Source of the DNA: Microbacterium sp. YJN-G
Lineage (GTDB): Bacteria; Actinomycetota; Actinomycetes; Actinomycetales; Microbacteriaceae
Direction: 5' to 3'
Assembly (NCBI RefSeq): GCF_015040615.1
Contig: NZ_CP060402.1
Coordinates: 3,410,001-3,474,000 of the forward strand
Length of the DNA: 64,000 nucleotides
The notes under the pieces are model-generated. The model had not been told where the DNA came from. It searched no databases and saw only the letters and a program-made list of their open reading frames with translations. Below, piece after piece: positions 8,656 through 17,144 of this stretch. Both the position numbers and the translations under genes were made by a program. How positions within the stretch are numbered: position 1 is the first letter of the stretch; each line of letters opens with the position of its first letter.

Positions 8656-8685
8656 TTTGAGCGTTATCGTCAGATAACGATCAAA
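8656..8685. promoter_or_regulatory. 30-bp operator-like palindrome upstream of the sugar operon
   Basis: The arms TTTGA-g-CGTTATC and GATAACG-a-TCAAA flank GTCA and pair over 12 of 13 positions. The site lies about 50 bases before the SIS gene in AT-rich DNA (AATAATTT on its left), unlike its GC-rich surroundings. It is a natural candidate operator for the DeoR-type repressor encoded as the last gene of this operon. Binding is inferred. Confidence 0.6.
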
Positions 8686-8732
8686 AGAATGCAGTCGGTT
8701 TCCCGCCCTGCGATCCCGCCCGAGGAGCAGAC

Positions 8733-9626
8733 ATGACCCACGCCGCCGGCGCGCACATGCGCGCGGAACTCACCTCCCAGCCCGAGACCTGGGCCCGCGC
8801 GGCCGGAATGGGCGCCGAGCAGGCGCTGCTGCCGGCAGCAGGATCCCGCATCGCCGTCGTCGGCTGCGGCACCTCGTGGTTCATGGCGCAGTCCTACGCC
8901 GCGCTGCGCGAGTCGGCCGGGCACGGCGAGACCGACGCGTTCACGGCATCCGAGTTCCCGTTCGGACGCGAGTACGACGCGATCGTCGCGCTCACCCGTT
9001 CGGGCACGACCACCGAGGTGCTCGAGCTCACCGAGCGGGTCAAGGGCAGCATACCCGTGGTCGCCGTGCTCGGCGATGACACCTCTCCGCTGGTCGACCT
9101 CGCCGACAGCGTCATCGCGCTGCCGTTCGCCGACGAGAAGTCTGTCGTGCAGACCCGGTTCGCGACCACCGCGCTGGCGCTGTTCCGCGCCTCGCTCGGC
9201 GAGTCGCTGGATGCCGCGATCGCCGACGCGCAGGCCGTGCTCGACGGCGAGGACGACGCAGCGCTCGGCGAGGCCGAGCAGTACAGCTTCCTCGGCCTGG
9301 GCTGGACCATCGGTCTTGCCCATGAGGCGGCGCTGAAGATGCGTGAGTCGTCGCAGTCGTGGACCGAGTCGTACACCGCCATGGAGTACCGCCACGGTCC
9401 GATCGCCATCGCCGCGCCCGGTCGCATCACCTGGCAGTTCGGCCGTGCGCCCGGGGGGCTCGAGGCGCAGGTGACCGCCACCGGAGCGCGCTTCGTGCAG
9501 CACCCGATCGACCCGATGGCCGACCTGGTGTGCCTGCACCGCGTGGCGCTCGACCGCGCCGTGGGCCGCGGGCTCGACCCCGACCAGCCGCGCAACCTCA
9601 CCCGCTCGGTCATCCTCGACGACTGA
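8733..9626 (+). CDS. SIS-domain sugar-phosphate isomerase/deaminase
   Basis: This 297-residue protein has two SIS lobes. The first has IAVVGCGTSWFMAQSYAA and a phosphate-binding LTRSGTTTEVLELT. The second has LGLGWTIGLAHEAALKMRESS, followed by EYRHGPI and a C-terminal NLTRSVILDD, as in GlmS-isomerase and AgaS-like enzymes. It probably interconverts an amino-sugar or ketose 6-phosphate in the cytoplasm. It is the first gene of a plus-strand operon with ROK kinase, PfkB kinase, class II aldolase and DeoR, which suggests galactosamine/tagatose-type catabolism. A stretch QPETWARAA near the start is also typical. The exact substrate cannot be read from the sequence. Confidence 0.85.
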   Translation: MTHAAGAHMRAELTSQPETWARAAGMGAEQALLPAAGSRIAVVGCGTSWFMAQSYAALRESAGHGETDAFTASEFPFGREYDAIVALTRSGTTTEVLELTERVKGSIPVVAVLGDDTSPLVDLADSVIALPFADEKSVVQTRFATTALALFRASLGESLDAAIADAQAVLDGEDDAALGEAEQYSFLGLGWTIGLAHEAALKMRESSQSWTESYTAMEYRHGPIAIAAPGRITWQFGRAPGGLEAQVTATGARFVQHPIDPMADLVCLHRVALDRAVGRGLDPDQPRNLTRSVILDD

Positions 9627-9630
9627 CGTC

Positions 9631-10617
9631 ATGACCGAGCACGGCAGGAGTCCGGATGCCGCGGACGCGCCCGATCGCCCGGCGGCGATCGGCGCCGGTG
9701 CGCCGGTGCTCGCCTTCGATGTGGGCGGGACCGACATCAAGTCGGCGCTGTTCGACGCGGACGGCACAGCTCTCGGGCTGCGCCGCACGGCCACTCCGGC
9801 GGGCGGCGCCGACAGTCCGGCGCGGCTGATCCGGCGCCTGGCCGAGCTGGCCGACGAGCTGCGGGCGCAGCATCCGGACATCGAGCCGCAGGCCGTCGGG
9901 GTCGTCGTGCCCGGGATCGTGGATGCCGAGAACGGGATCGGCGTGTTCAGCAGCAACCTGGGCTGGCGCGACGCGCCGATGCGCGACCTCATCGCCGACC
10001 GGTTCGGGCTGCCTGTCGCCTTCGACCACGACGTCCGCTCGGCCAGCTGGGCCGAGCACGCGCTCGGCGGCGCTCGCGAGTACCGCGACCTGGTCGTGAT
10101 GATCATCGGCACCGGCATCGCCGGCGCCATGCTCGTCGACGGCCGCCCCTACACCGCAGGCGGGTACGCCGGTGAGGTGGGCCACTCGCCGATCGGGGAG
10201 TGGCCGTGCCCGTGCGGCGCCCGCGGATGCCTCGAGGCCATCGCCTCGGCCGGCGCGATCGCCCGCCGCTACACCGAGGCGACCGGCACGCCCGTCGCCG
10301 GGGCGCGCGAGGTCATCGCCCGCGCAGGCGAGGGGGATGCCGCCGCCCGGCGCGTCTGGGACGAGGCGCTCGACGCGCTCACACTGTCGATCGCGCAGCT
10401 GACGGCCGTGTTCGCGCCGCAGGCGGTCGTGATCGGCGGCGGGCTGTCCCGCGCCGGCGGCGCCCTGTTCGACGAGCTGCGCTCACGGCTCGCGGAGCGG
10501 CTCAGCTTCCACCGCATCCCCGCACTCGTGCCGGCCGAGCTCTCCGGCGACGCAGGGCTGCTGGGATCCGCCCTGCTCGCACGCGCGGCGGCGCGGGCCG
10601 CGGAGGAGCACGCATGA
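9631..10617 (+). CDS. ROK family sugar kinase
   Basis: This 328-residue protein has the ATP-binding start LAFDVGGTDIKSALFD (about residue 27 on), GVVVPGIVD, a sugar-binding FDHDVRSAS and the zinc-binding ROK signature CPCGARGCLE preceded by GHSPIG. These mark a cytoplasmic ATP-dependent hexose or N-acetylhexosamine kinase, not a DNA-binding ROK repressor, since no helix-turn-helix is present. Four bases separate it from the SIS gene. The first 25 residues are a low-complexity extension (Ala/Asp/Pro). In the operon it would provide the 6-phosphate used by the isomerase. Substrate specificity is unknown. Confidence 0.9.
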   Translation: MTEHGRSPDAADAPDRPAAIGAGAPVLAFDVGGTDIKSALFDADGTALGLRRTATPAGGADSPARLIRRLAELADELRAQHPDIEPQAVGVVVPGIVDAENGIGVFSSNLGWRDAPMRDLIADRFGLPVAFDHDVRSASWAEHALGGAREYRDLVVMIIGTGIAGAMLVDGRPYTAGGYAGEVGHSPIGEWPCPCGARGCLEAIASAGAIARRYTEATGTPVAGAREVIARAGEGDAAARRVWDEALDALTLSIAQLTAVFAPQAVVIGGGLSRAGGALFDELRSRLAERLSFHRIPALVPAELSGDAGLLGSALLARAAARAAEEHA

Positions 10618-10689
10618 ACCCTGCGCACGTCCGTCGGCACAGTCTCGCGCGCGGCCGTCGGAACAGTACGGCGCACGCCCGTGGCCACA

Positions 10690-10753
10690 GTACGGATGCA
10701 CGACCCGGGAACGGATGCAAGACCGGCTGGGCGAATGCATCGTGCATCCGTAC
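10690..10753. repeat. Inverted repeat in operon spacer
   Basis: A perfect 14-bp inverted repeat (GTACGGATGCACGA / TCGTGCATCCGTAC) with a 36-base spacer occupies the 175-base gap between the ROK and PfkB genes. It could form an RNA hairpin that tunes downstream expression. It resembles in form the other long inverted repeats of this window, not in sequence. Confidence 0.6.
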
Positions 10754-10792
10754 CCGCATCGTGCAGGTGCGCCGAGCGCAGGCAGGCGCGGC

Positions 10793-11851
10793 ATGATCAT
10801 CACCGTCACCCCGAACCCGGCTCTTGACCTCACCTGGCACGTCGCCGAGATCGTGCACGGCGGCACGCACCGCGCCGAGGCCGGTCGGGCGCGTGCCGGT
10901 GGCAAGGGCCTGAACGTCGCCCGCGTCGCGCACGCCCAGGGCGCGCCGGTCACGGCCATCACCACCGCCGGCGGCGCGACAGGCGAGGAGTTCGCGGCAG
11001 AGCTGGATGCGGCCGGAGTGCCGCATGTGCTCGTGCCGGTCACGGCATCCACCCGCCGCAGTATCGCCCTCGTCGACGAAACGCGCGGCGACACCACCAT
11101 CGTGAACGAGTACGGTGTCGCCCCGTCGGATGCCGAATGGGGTGCGTTGCAGGATGCCGTCGGCGACGCGCTGGCGGATGCGGCGGGGGTGCTGGTCATC
11201 TCGGGCAGCCTGCCGCCCGGTGCACCTGACGGCCTGCTACCGGCGCTCATCGCGCAGGGCCGCGAAGCCGGGGCGATCGTGATCGCCGACACCTCGGGGC
11301 CCGCGCTGCTCGCGGCGGCCGATGCCGGAGCATCCGTGCTCAAGCCGAACGAGCACGAACTGCGTGAGGCGACCGGCTTCGAAGACCCGGTCGACGGCGC
11401 CCGCGAACTGCTGCGCCGCGGAGCCGAAGTCGTGCTGGTCTCGCTCGGAGCCGAGGGGATGCTGGCCGTCTCCGCGGCATCCGGATCTCCCGCGCCGGAG
11501 GTGCGCGTGCTGCACGCCCGCCTGCACACGGCACTGGCCGGCAACCCGACCGGCGCCGGCGATGCCGGGGTCGCCGCGTGCGCGGTGCTGATGGATGCCG
11601 GCATCCGCGACCCCGAGCAGATCCTGCGCCGTGCGACGGCCTGGTCGGCCGCTGCCGTGCTCATGCCGCTCGCCGGCGACATCCACCCGACCTGGCCCGA
11701 CCTCGAGGCCGCCGTGACCGTCACCACCGTCCGCCCATCCCGCGAGACTTCTCATTGCGCACGAGACAGGGTCCCTGGCGTGCAGTCTCATGCTGAAGCA
11801 GAAGTCTCGGCGGGCAGCCGCCCCGCATCCGACCCGAAGGATTCCCGATGA
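10793..11851 (+). CDS. PfkB-type hexose-phosphate kinase (1-phosphofructokinase/tagatose-6-phosphate kinase family)
   Basis: This 352-residue protein begins MIITVTPNPALDLTW, the hallmark of the FruK/LacC subfamily, with GRARAGGKGLNVAR, ISGSLPPGAP and the catalytic NPTGAGDAGVAA near the end. It would phosphorylate a ketohexose phosphate (tagatose-6-P or fructose-1-P) before aldolase cleavage. The ATG at 10793 is chosen because family conservation begins there. The last ~37 residues, after PLAGDIHPTWPDLEAAVTV, are not family-like and are encoded by an inverted repeat at 11743-11809, so the C-terminus looks extended. Its TGA overlaps the next ATG (ATGA). Confidence 0.88.
   Translation: MIITVTPNPALDLTWHVAEIVHGGTHRAEAGRARAGGKGLNVARVAHAQGAPVTAITTAGGATGEEFAAELDAAGVPHVLVPVTASTRRSIALVDETRGDTTIVNEYGVAPSDAEWGALQDAVGDALADAAGVLVISGSLPPGAPDGLLPALIAQGREAGAIVIADTSGPALLAAADAGASVLKPNEHELREATGFEDPVDGARELLRRGAEVVLVSLGAEGMLAVSAASGSPAPEVRVLHARLHTALAGNPTGAGDAGVAACAVLMDAGIRDPEQILRRATAWSAAAVLMPLAGDIHPTWPDLEAAVTVTTVRPSRETSHCARDRVPGVQSHAEAEVSAGSRPASDPKDSR
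11743..11809. repeat. Two-tier inverted repeat inside the 3' end of the PfkB gene
   Basis: The outer arms CGAGACTTCT and AGAAGTCTCG enclose inner arms GAGAC and GTCTC. The element lies within the last 36 codons of the kinase gene and just before the aldolase start. It belongs by layout and by its (C)GAGAC core to the repeat family seen at 31127, 38217 and 40919. Confidence 0.65.
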
Positions 11852-12753
11852 CCCTCGTCTCCGCCCGCGACCTCATGCGCGCGTCCGCCGCCGCCGGCAC
11901 CGGCATCGGCGCGTTCAACGTGATCCACCTCGAGACGGCCGAGGCGCTGGTGGCGGCATCCGAGCGCGCGCAGCTGCCGGTCATCCTGCAGATCTCGCAG
12001 AACTGCGCCGACTACCATGGCGGCCTCGAGCCGATCGGATGGGCCACCCTCGCGATCGCCCGCCGCGCCGCCACCCCCGTCGCCGTGCACCTCGACCACG
12101 CCGAGCGCCCTGAGCTGGTCGACGAGGCCATCGCGCTCGGCTTCGGATCAGTGATGTTCGACGGCGGCAGGCTCGACTACGAGGAGAACGTCGCGCTCAC
12201 CGCCGATGTCGCCGGCCGCGCCCGCGCCGCCGGGGTGTACATCGAGGCCGAGCTCGGCGAGGTCGGCGGCAAGGACGGCGCCCACGCGCCCGGCGTGCGC
12301 ACCGACCCCGACGAGGCGCGCGCCTTCGTCGAGGCCACCGGCGTCGACTCGCTCGCGGTCGCCGTCGGCTCATCGCACGCGATGCTCGACCGCTCGGCAT
12401 CCCTCGACATCGAACTGATCGGCCGGTTGCGCGACGCGCTGCGCGGCGTCGGTCGCACCGGTGGCGACGTTCCGCTGGTGCTGCACGGCTCGTCGGGCGT
12501 CGCCGACGGGGTGATCGTGGATGCCGTTCGCGCCGGGATGACGAAGATCAACGTGTCCACGCACCTGAACGGGTTCTTCACCCGTGCGATCCGGTCGACG
12601 CTCGAGGCCGACGAGAAGCTCGTCGACTCGCGCAAGTACCTCCGTCCCGCCCGCGAGGCGGTCGCCGTGGAGGCGGCCCGGATGCTGCGCCTGTTCGCGC
12701 TCGCCGACGCCGGTGGCGACGTCGCGGCCGCCGCGCGTACCCACCAGAATTGA
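11848..12753 (+). CDS. Class II ketose-bisphosphate aldolase (tagatose/fructose-bisphosphate type)
   Basis: This 301-residue protein has the class II aldolase zinc and substrate motifs: VAVHLDHAE, GFGSVMFDGG, EAELGEVGG and LHGSSGV followed by GMTKINVSTHLN. It would split tagatose- or fructose-1,6-bisphosphate into dihydroxyacetone phosphate and glyceraldehyde-3-phosphate, using Zn2+. Its start is coupled to the kinase stop by ATGA, and the repressor gene follows after four bases. GatY/KbaY-type and FBA-type class II enzymes are close, so the exact substrate rests on operon context. Confidence 0.9.
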   Translation: MTLVSARDLMRASAAAGTGIGAFNVIHLETAEALVAASERAQLPVILQISQNCADYHGGLEPIGWATLAIARRAATPVAVHLDHAERPELVDEAIALGFGSVMFDGGRLDYEENVALTADVAGRARAAGVYIEAELGEVGGKDGAHAPGVRTDPDEARAFVEATGVDSLAVAVGSSHAMLDRSASLDIELIGRLRDALRGVGRTGGDVPLVLHGSSGVADGVIVDAVRAGMTKINVSTHLNGFFTRAIRSTLEADEKLVDSRKYLRPAREAVAVEAARMLRLFALADAGGDVAAAARTHQN

Positions 12754-12757
12754 ATCG

Positions 12758-13534
12758 ATGAACCGCGCCGGCCGTCTCACCGCCATCCTCGATCTGCTCG
12801 CCGAGCAGGGCGAGGTGACCGTCGAGCAGCTCGTCGACCGGTTCGGGGCATCCGCCGCCACCACCCGACGCGACCTCGACAGCCTCGCCGAGCGGCGTCT
12901 GCTCACCCGGACCCACGGAGGCGCCGTCGCGCAGTCGGTCGCCTACGAGCTGCCGATCCGCTATCGCAGCCACCTCGGCACCGGTGCGAAGGAGCGGATC
13001 GCGGCTGCGGCATCCGCTCTGGTCTCGCCGGGTCAGGTGGTCGGACTCTCCGGCGGCACGACGACCAACGCGATCGCGACGGCGCTCGCCGCCCGCGATG
13101 ATTTCGCTGTGCACGGGCTCACCGTCGTCACCAACGCCGTGAACATCGCCGCGCAGCTGGCCATGCGTCCGGAGTTCAAGGTCGTCGTCACCGGCGGGGT
13201 GATCCACCCGCGCAGCTTCGAACTCGTCGGACCGTTCGTGGAGCAGCTGCTGCGCGGCATCCGGCTCGATGTGGCGTTCATCGGCGTCAACGGACTCTCG
13301 GCGGAGTCGGGCGCGACCACGCACGACGAGGCCGAGGCGGCCGTGAACCGCATGATGGCGCAGCGCGCCGAGCGTGCGTACGTGGTCGCCGATTCCTCGA
13401 AGCTCGGTCGTGCGGCGTTCGCGCACGTCGGCGGGCCCGAGCTGTTCCCGACGGTGCTGACGGATGCCGGCGTCGCCGACGCCGACCGTGCCGCGCTGAC
13501 GGATGCCGGCTATGAGGTGCGCGCGGACGACTGA
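12758..13534 (+). CDS. DeoR/GlpR family transcriptional repressor
   Basis: This 258-residue protein has an N-terminal DeoR helix-turn-helix (VTVEQLVDRFGASAATTRRDLDSL, about residues 19-42), the loop LTRTHGGA, and a C-terminal sensor domain with GLSGGTTTNAIATAL, TNAVNIAAQLA and VADSSKLGR, which bind a phosphosugar. It most likely represses this operon and is relieved by an intermediate such as tagatose-6-phosphate. The start at 12758 (MNRAGR) follows the aldolase stop by four bases and puts the helix-turn-helix in its usual place. The palindrome at 8656-8685 is the best operator candidate. Confidence 0.9.
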   Translation: MNRAGRLTAILDLLAEQGEVTVEQLVDRFGASAATTRRDLDSLAERRLLTRTHGGAVAQSVAYELPIRYRSHLGTGAKERIAAAASALVSPGQVVGLSGGTTTNAIATALAARDDFAVHGLTVVTNAVNIAAQLAMRPEFKVVVTGGVIHPRSFELVGPFVEQLLRGIRLDVAFIGVNGLSAESGATTHDEAEAAVNRMMAQRAERAYVVADSSKLGRAAFAHVGGPELFPTVLTDAGVADADRAALTDAGYEVRADD

Positions 13535-13596
13535 CGCGTCGTCGGTGAGTCGGCGCGAGGAGACGGCGCGAGACGGCGCAACGAGGCGTAGCCGAG

Positions 13597-14097
13597 CTAG
13601 AGGCCTCGCGACCCCGCCGCCTGGGCGAAGATCAGGCTCGTGCTGGTGGATGCCACCTCGGGCTGCAGGCTGATCGTGTCGGACACCAGTTCGCGCAGCG
13701 CGCCGGCATCCGGAACCGCGACGTGCACGAGGAAGTCCCGGTCGCCGGCGAGGAAGTACACCCGCTGCGTCGCCGGCAGCTCCTCGAGGTAGGTCTGGAA
13801 GCGGCGCAGGTCGCCGCGGGCGTGCGCATGCAGCCGGATCGTGATCAGCGCCTCGAGGTGCAGCCCGATCGCGGCCAGCGAGATCTCGGCGTGGAAACCG
13901 ACGATGACACCCTCTGCCTGAAGGGCTCGCACCCGCTTCAGGCACGTCGATTCGGCGATGCCGGCGCGCGCCGCGAGCTCGGTGTTCGAGAGCCGTCCGT
14001 TGCGGCTGAGCTCGGAGAGGATCCGCCGGTCGACGGCATCCAATCCGGCCTCAGAGCCTGAGGGCCGAGAGGGGGTCGAAGAATCGGATACCGGCAT
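13597..14097 (-). CDS. Lrp/AsnC family transcriptional regulator
   Basis: This 166-residue protein has the Lrp helix-turn-helix (LDAVDRRILSELSRNGRLSNTELAARAGIAESTCLKRV, landmarks from about residue 18) and a C-terminal RAM ligand domain (VYFLAGDRDFLVHVAVPD). Such proteins sense amino acids and oligomerise on DNA. The start at 14097 is preceded by GAGGAAGAG. It is divergent from the DadA-like oxidase gene, so it probably controls that gene in response to an amino acid, as known Lrp-dadA pairs do. Confidence 0.88.
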   Translation of the reverse strand: MPVSDSSTPSRPSGSEAGLDAVDRRILSELSRNGRLSNTELAARAGIAESTCLKRVRALQAEGVIVGFHAEISLAAIGLHLEALITIRLHAHARGDLRRFQTYLEELPATQRVYFLAGDRDFLVHVAVPDAGALRELVSDTISLQPEVASTSTSLIFAQAAGSRGL

Positions 14098-14117
14098 GCT
14101 CTCTTCCTCGGTTTTCG

Positions 14118-14130
14118 CGCAGATTCTGCG
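14118..14130. promoter_or_regulatory. Possible Lrp operator
   Basis: A perfect 13-bp palindrome, CGCAGA-T-TCTGCG, lies 21 bases upstream of the Lrp start codon in the divergent Lrp/DadA spacer. Lrp proteins bind imperfect 15-bp palindromes, so autoregulation here is plausible but unproven. Confidence 0.4.
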
Positions 14131-14244
14131 GGTCAAGCGCCAATTCTATGTAGGATCTTCGGCGCTGCATCCGCAGGCACTCGGGATCTGCATAATCGGG
14201 AGTAGGAGGGGCCTTTGCGCGCCCCGCTGTCACAGGAGGTCGCA

Positions 14245-15468
14245 ATGACGCGCACCATCGTCGTCGGAGCCGGCATGGTCGGACTCGCCACGGCGTGGCA
14301 TCTGCAGGAGCGCGGTGTCGATGTCACCGTCATCGATCGCGTCGGCGTCGCCGCCGGATCGTCGTGGGGCAACGCCGGCTGGCTCACACCAGGCAAGACG
14401 ATACCGCTCGCCGACACCGGCCTGTGGACCTACGGACCGAAGGCGCTGCTCGACCCGGATGCCGCCCTGCACGTGCCGTTCCGCGTCGACGCCGGCCTGT
14501 GGTCGTTCCTCGCCCAGTTCGCCGCGCACGGCACCAACCGTGCGTGGGATCGCACCATGGCATCCCTCACCCCGATCGACAAGATGGCGCTGGAGTGCTT
14601 CGACGAGCTGATCGAGGGCGGCGTCGAGTCGTGGACCCGCGAGGGTCCGTTCGTGATCGGCTTCAAGGAGAAGGATCACGCGAAGGGCTTCCTGCACGAG
14701 ATCGAGGGCGTCATCCGCCACGGCCAGGACGTCCCGTTCGAGCCGCTGGAGAACCCGCGCGAGCTGGCGCCGGTGCTCTCGGATGCCGTGCGCCACGCCT
14801 ACCGTCTCGATGGGCAGCGCTACTTCGAGCCGGCGCCGTTCGTCGAGGCGCTCGGCCAGGCGGTCGTCGACCGCGGCGCCGAACTGATCACCGGCGTCGA
14901 GGTCACCGACGTCTCGTCGACCCGGATGCCCGTGGTCACCCTGTCGAACGGCGAGCGGATGCAGGCCGACTCGGTCGTCATCGCCACCGGAGCCTGGATG
15001 CCGCGCCTGGCACGGCGGCTCGGAGTGCGCACCCGCGTGCAGGCGGGCCGCGGATACTCGTTCACGGTCGAGACCGAGAAGCCTCAGGAGCACCCGGTCT
15101 ACCTGCCGTACCAGCGCATCGCCTGCACCCCGTATCAGGGGCGCTTCCGCATCGCCGGCACCATGGAGTTCCGCCGCCCGGACGAGCCGTTCCAGCCGCG
15201 CCGCATCCAGGCGATCATCACCCAGGCGCGTGAGCTGTTCCAGGGGATCGACCTCGACGACCGTCAGGACGAGTGGGTCGGGTCGCGTCCGGTCACGCCG
15301 GACGGGCTGCCGCTGGTCGGCGCGACGCAGGCGCCGAACGTGTACGTCGCCGGCGGTCACGGCATGTGGGGCATCGTGCTCGGCCCCGCCACCGGCAAGC
15401 TGCTCGCCGAGCAGATCGTGACCGGTGACGTGCACGCTGCGATCGCCCCCTTCGACCCGCTGCGCTGA
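14245..15468 (+). CDS. FAD-dependent amino-acid oxidase/dehydrogenase (DadA/DAO family)
   Basis: This 407-residue protein starts with a Rossmann FAD motif (IVVGAGMVGLATAWHLQERG) and has SSWGNAGWLTPG, a second dinucleotide region near VVIATGAWMP and a C-terminal GGHGMWGIVLGPATGKLLAE. This is the D-amino-acid dehydrogenase/oxidase fold. It would deaminate a D-amino acid (or glycine/sarcosine-type amine) to a keto acid with electrons to FAD. The ATG at 14245 is preceded by AGGAGG. The divergent Lrp gene supports amino-acid control. The substrate is not evident. Confidence 0.85.
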   Translation: MTRTIVVGAGMVGLATAWHLQERGVDVTVIDRVGVAAGSSWGNAGWLTPGKTIPLADTGLWTYGPKALLDPDAALHVPFRVDAGLWSFLAQFAAHGTNRAWDRTMASLTPIDKMALECFDELIEGGVESWTREGPFVIGFKEKDHAKGFLHEIEGVIRHGQDVPFEPLENPRELAPVLSDAVRHAYRLDGQRYFEPAPFVEALGQAVVDRGAELITGVEVTDVSSTRMPVVTLSNGERMQADSVVIATGAWMPRLARRLGVRTRVQAGRGYSFTVETEKPQEHPVYLPYQRIACTPYQGRFRIAGTMEFRRPDEPFQPRRIQAIITQARELFQGIDLDDRQDEWVGSRPVTPDGLPLVGATQAPNVYVAGGHGMWGIVLGPATGKLLAEQIVTGDVHAAIAPFDPLR

Positions 15469-15616
15469 GCGCCGCCTGCCGCGGTGCTGCCCGCGGTGCG
15501 CCGCGCGGATGGAAACCGCCGGTTCCCGGGCATCCGGGCCGACGTCTTCCATCCGTGAGGTGATCGGGACCCACGCAGGCCGTCGACGCCCCGCTCCCCG
15601 GGATCACCCGCCCCTC

Positions 15617-15677
15617 GCTCCCGTATGAGTTTGTGCCGCCCGATCTCGATCCACGCGGCACAAACTCATACGGGAGC
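15617..15677. repeat. Long perfect inverted repeat (CCCGTATGAG type, copy 1)
   Basis: Perfect 23-bp arms (core CCCGTATGAGTTTGTGCCGC) around a 15-base loop lie between the convergent ends of the DadA-like and MFS genes. A second copy of the same arms with another loop is at 20786-20842, with similar left flanks (TCACCCGC...). It could serve as a bidirectional terminator, but the conserved sequence at two loci also suggests a mobile palindrome. Confidence 0.85.
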
Positions 15678-15699
15678 AGTAGGCGGTTCGCGTCGGACG

Positions 15700-17055
15700 T
15701 CAGGCGAATCGGCGCGCGTGCGCCGACCAGCCGGCCTCGGCGGGCAGAGCACGAAGACCGGCGGTGGCGCCGGCGAGCAGCACCGAGACGAGACACAGCG
15801 CGGATGCCGTGATCAGCGTGCCGTCGCGTCCTGCCCACGCGAGACCGAACCCGGCGATCAGCGGCGCCACCGGCAATGCACCCATGCCGAGCACGGCGCT
15901 CGCGCTGTTCGCACGGCCCAGCAGCTCGGTCGGCGTCGCGACCATGAAGTATCCGACCAGGGCGGCGTTCACCGCGGGGATGAAGAACACCGTCACGCCC
16001 AGCACGATCGCGAGCGGCAGCGGATCGTGCACGGGGATCATGCCCGTCACCCCCGCCGTCGACACCGCCAGCCCGGCGATGATCACGACACCGGCACGCA
16101 CCCTCGCCACCAGCATCGGGGCGATCAGCGCACCGACGAGCATCGCGATGCCGGCGCCGGTCGAGAGCAGGCCTATCGTGATGGTCGACTGACCCGCCTG
16201 CTGCAGGGCGTAGATCACGCAGGTCAGCGCAGTGCTGAAGCCGAGGTTGATGATCGTCGCGACGAACAGCGCGCCGCGCAGGTCGGGACGTGAGAACAGC
16301 CACACGAAGCCCTCGCGCACCTCACGCAGGGCATTCGGTTTTCCGACGGCGACGGCAGCCGCGACGATGCCGACATCGGATGCCGCGGCATCCGCTGATC
16401 CGTCCGGGGCGTCGCTGTCGACCGGTGCCGCGCCTGTGCCTGCCGGCGCCGCGTCTTCACCGGACGGCGCGGAGCGCTGCAGCATCCATGCCGCGACGGC
16501 CGCGATCGTGTGGCACACGGCCATCGCGATGCCGATCATCCAGGCTCCGGCTGCGAGCAGGACGCCGCCGAGCGGACCGCCGGCGAGCTGCAGCACGGCG
16601 TCCCGACCCTGGTTGGCGGCTTGCGCGCGACCCATCGCCTCGTCAGGCACGATCTCCTTCAGCGCGCTCTCTCCGGCGATGTCGAAGAGGCCGGTGCGGG
16701 CCGCGAGCAGTGCGTCGACGACGAGCAGGGTCACGAAGGTGAGCGCGTCGCCGAGGGCGAGCATCGTGAAGGCGGCGGCGAGAGCGATGCCGATCGCCGA
16801 GCCCAGCACCATCATCGCGATGCGGCGGTGCCGGTCGGCGAGCACGCCGCCGTAGATGGTCGTGAACAGACGCGTCGTCATGCCGACGGCGCTGATGATG
16901 CCCGCCTGCGCCGGGTCGTTCGTGACGAACAGGGCGACGAGCGGGATCGCGAAGCCGAACAGTGCACTCGCGAGTCCTTTGGCAGTGTCGCTGATCAGCC
17001 AGCCGATGTAGCGGCCGTTGCGAGCGAGGCTGTGCGCCGGGGCGATCGTGGCCAT
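15700..17055 (-). CDS. MFS transporter (drug/efflux type)
   Basis: This 451-residue protein has about 12 hydrophobic helices with a long central loop rich in Ala, Gly and Asp (about residues 195-225). MFS landmarks include GVLADRHRRIAMMVLG between helices 2 and 3, and ELLGRANSASAVLGMG, as in the MFS_3/EntS-like exporters of actinobacteria. It diverges from an ArsR-like regulator with a dyad operator in between, a common layout for efflux pumps induced by their substrate. The exported compound is unknown. The C-terminus faces the 15617 repeat. Confidence 0.85.
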   Translation of the reverse strand: MATIAPAHSLARNGRYIGWLISDTAKGLASALFGFAIPLVALFVTNDPAQAGIISAVGMTTRLFTTIYGGVLADRHRRIAMMVLGSAIGIALAAAFTMLALGDALTFVTLLVVDALLAARTGLFDIAGESALKEIVPDEAMGRAQAANQGRDAVLQLAGGPLGGVLLAAGAWMIGIAMAVCHTIAAVAAWMLQRSAPSGEDAAPAGTGAAPVDSDAPDGSADAAASDVGIVAAAVAVGKPNALREVREGFVWLFSRPDLRGALFVATIINLGFSTALTCVIYALQQAGQSTITIGLLSTGAGIAMLVGALIAPMLVARVRAGVVIIAGLAVSTAGVTGMIPVHDPLPLAIVLGVTVFFIPAVNAALVGYFMVATPTELLGRANSASAVLGMGALPVAPLIAGFGLAWAGRDGTLITASALCLVSVLLAGATAGLRALPAEAGWSAHARRFA

Positions 17056-17083
17056 GACGTCGATGCTAGATGCGCACGATCAG

Positions 17084-17105
17084 TTGCGCAAGTAACCGTG
17101 CGCAA
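17084..17105. promoter_or_regulatory. Operator-like dyad between MFS pump and regulator
   Basis: The arms TTGCGCA and TGCGCAA are separated by 8 bases in the 89-base divergent spacer, and a partial copy (GTGCGCG) follows at 17112. This fits an operator for the winged-helix regulator that starts at 17145, controlling both genes. Confidence 0.55.
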
Positions 17106-17144
17106 TCAATGGTGCGCGATTTCCAGCGCGGATATGATCGGGGC

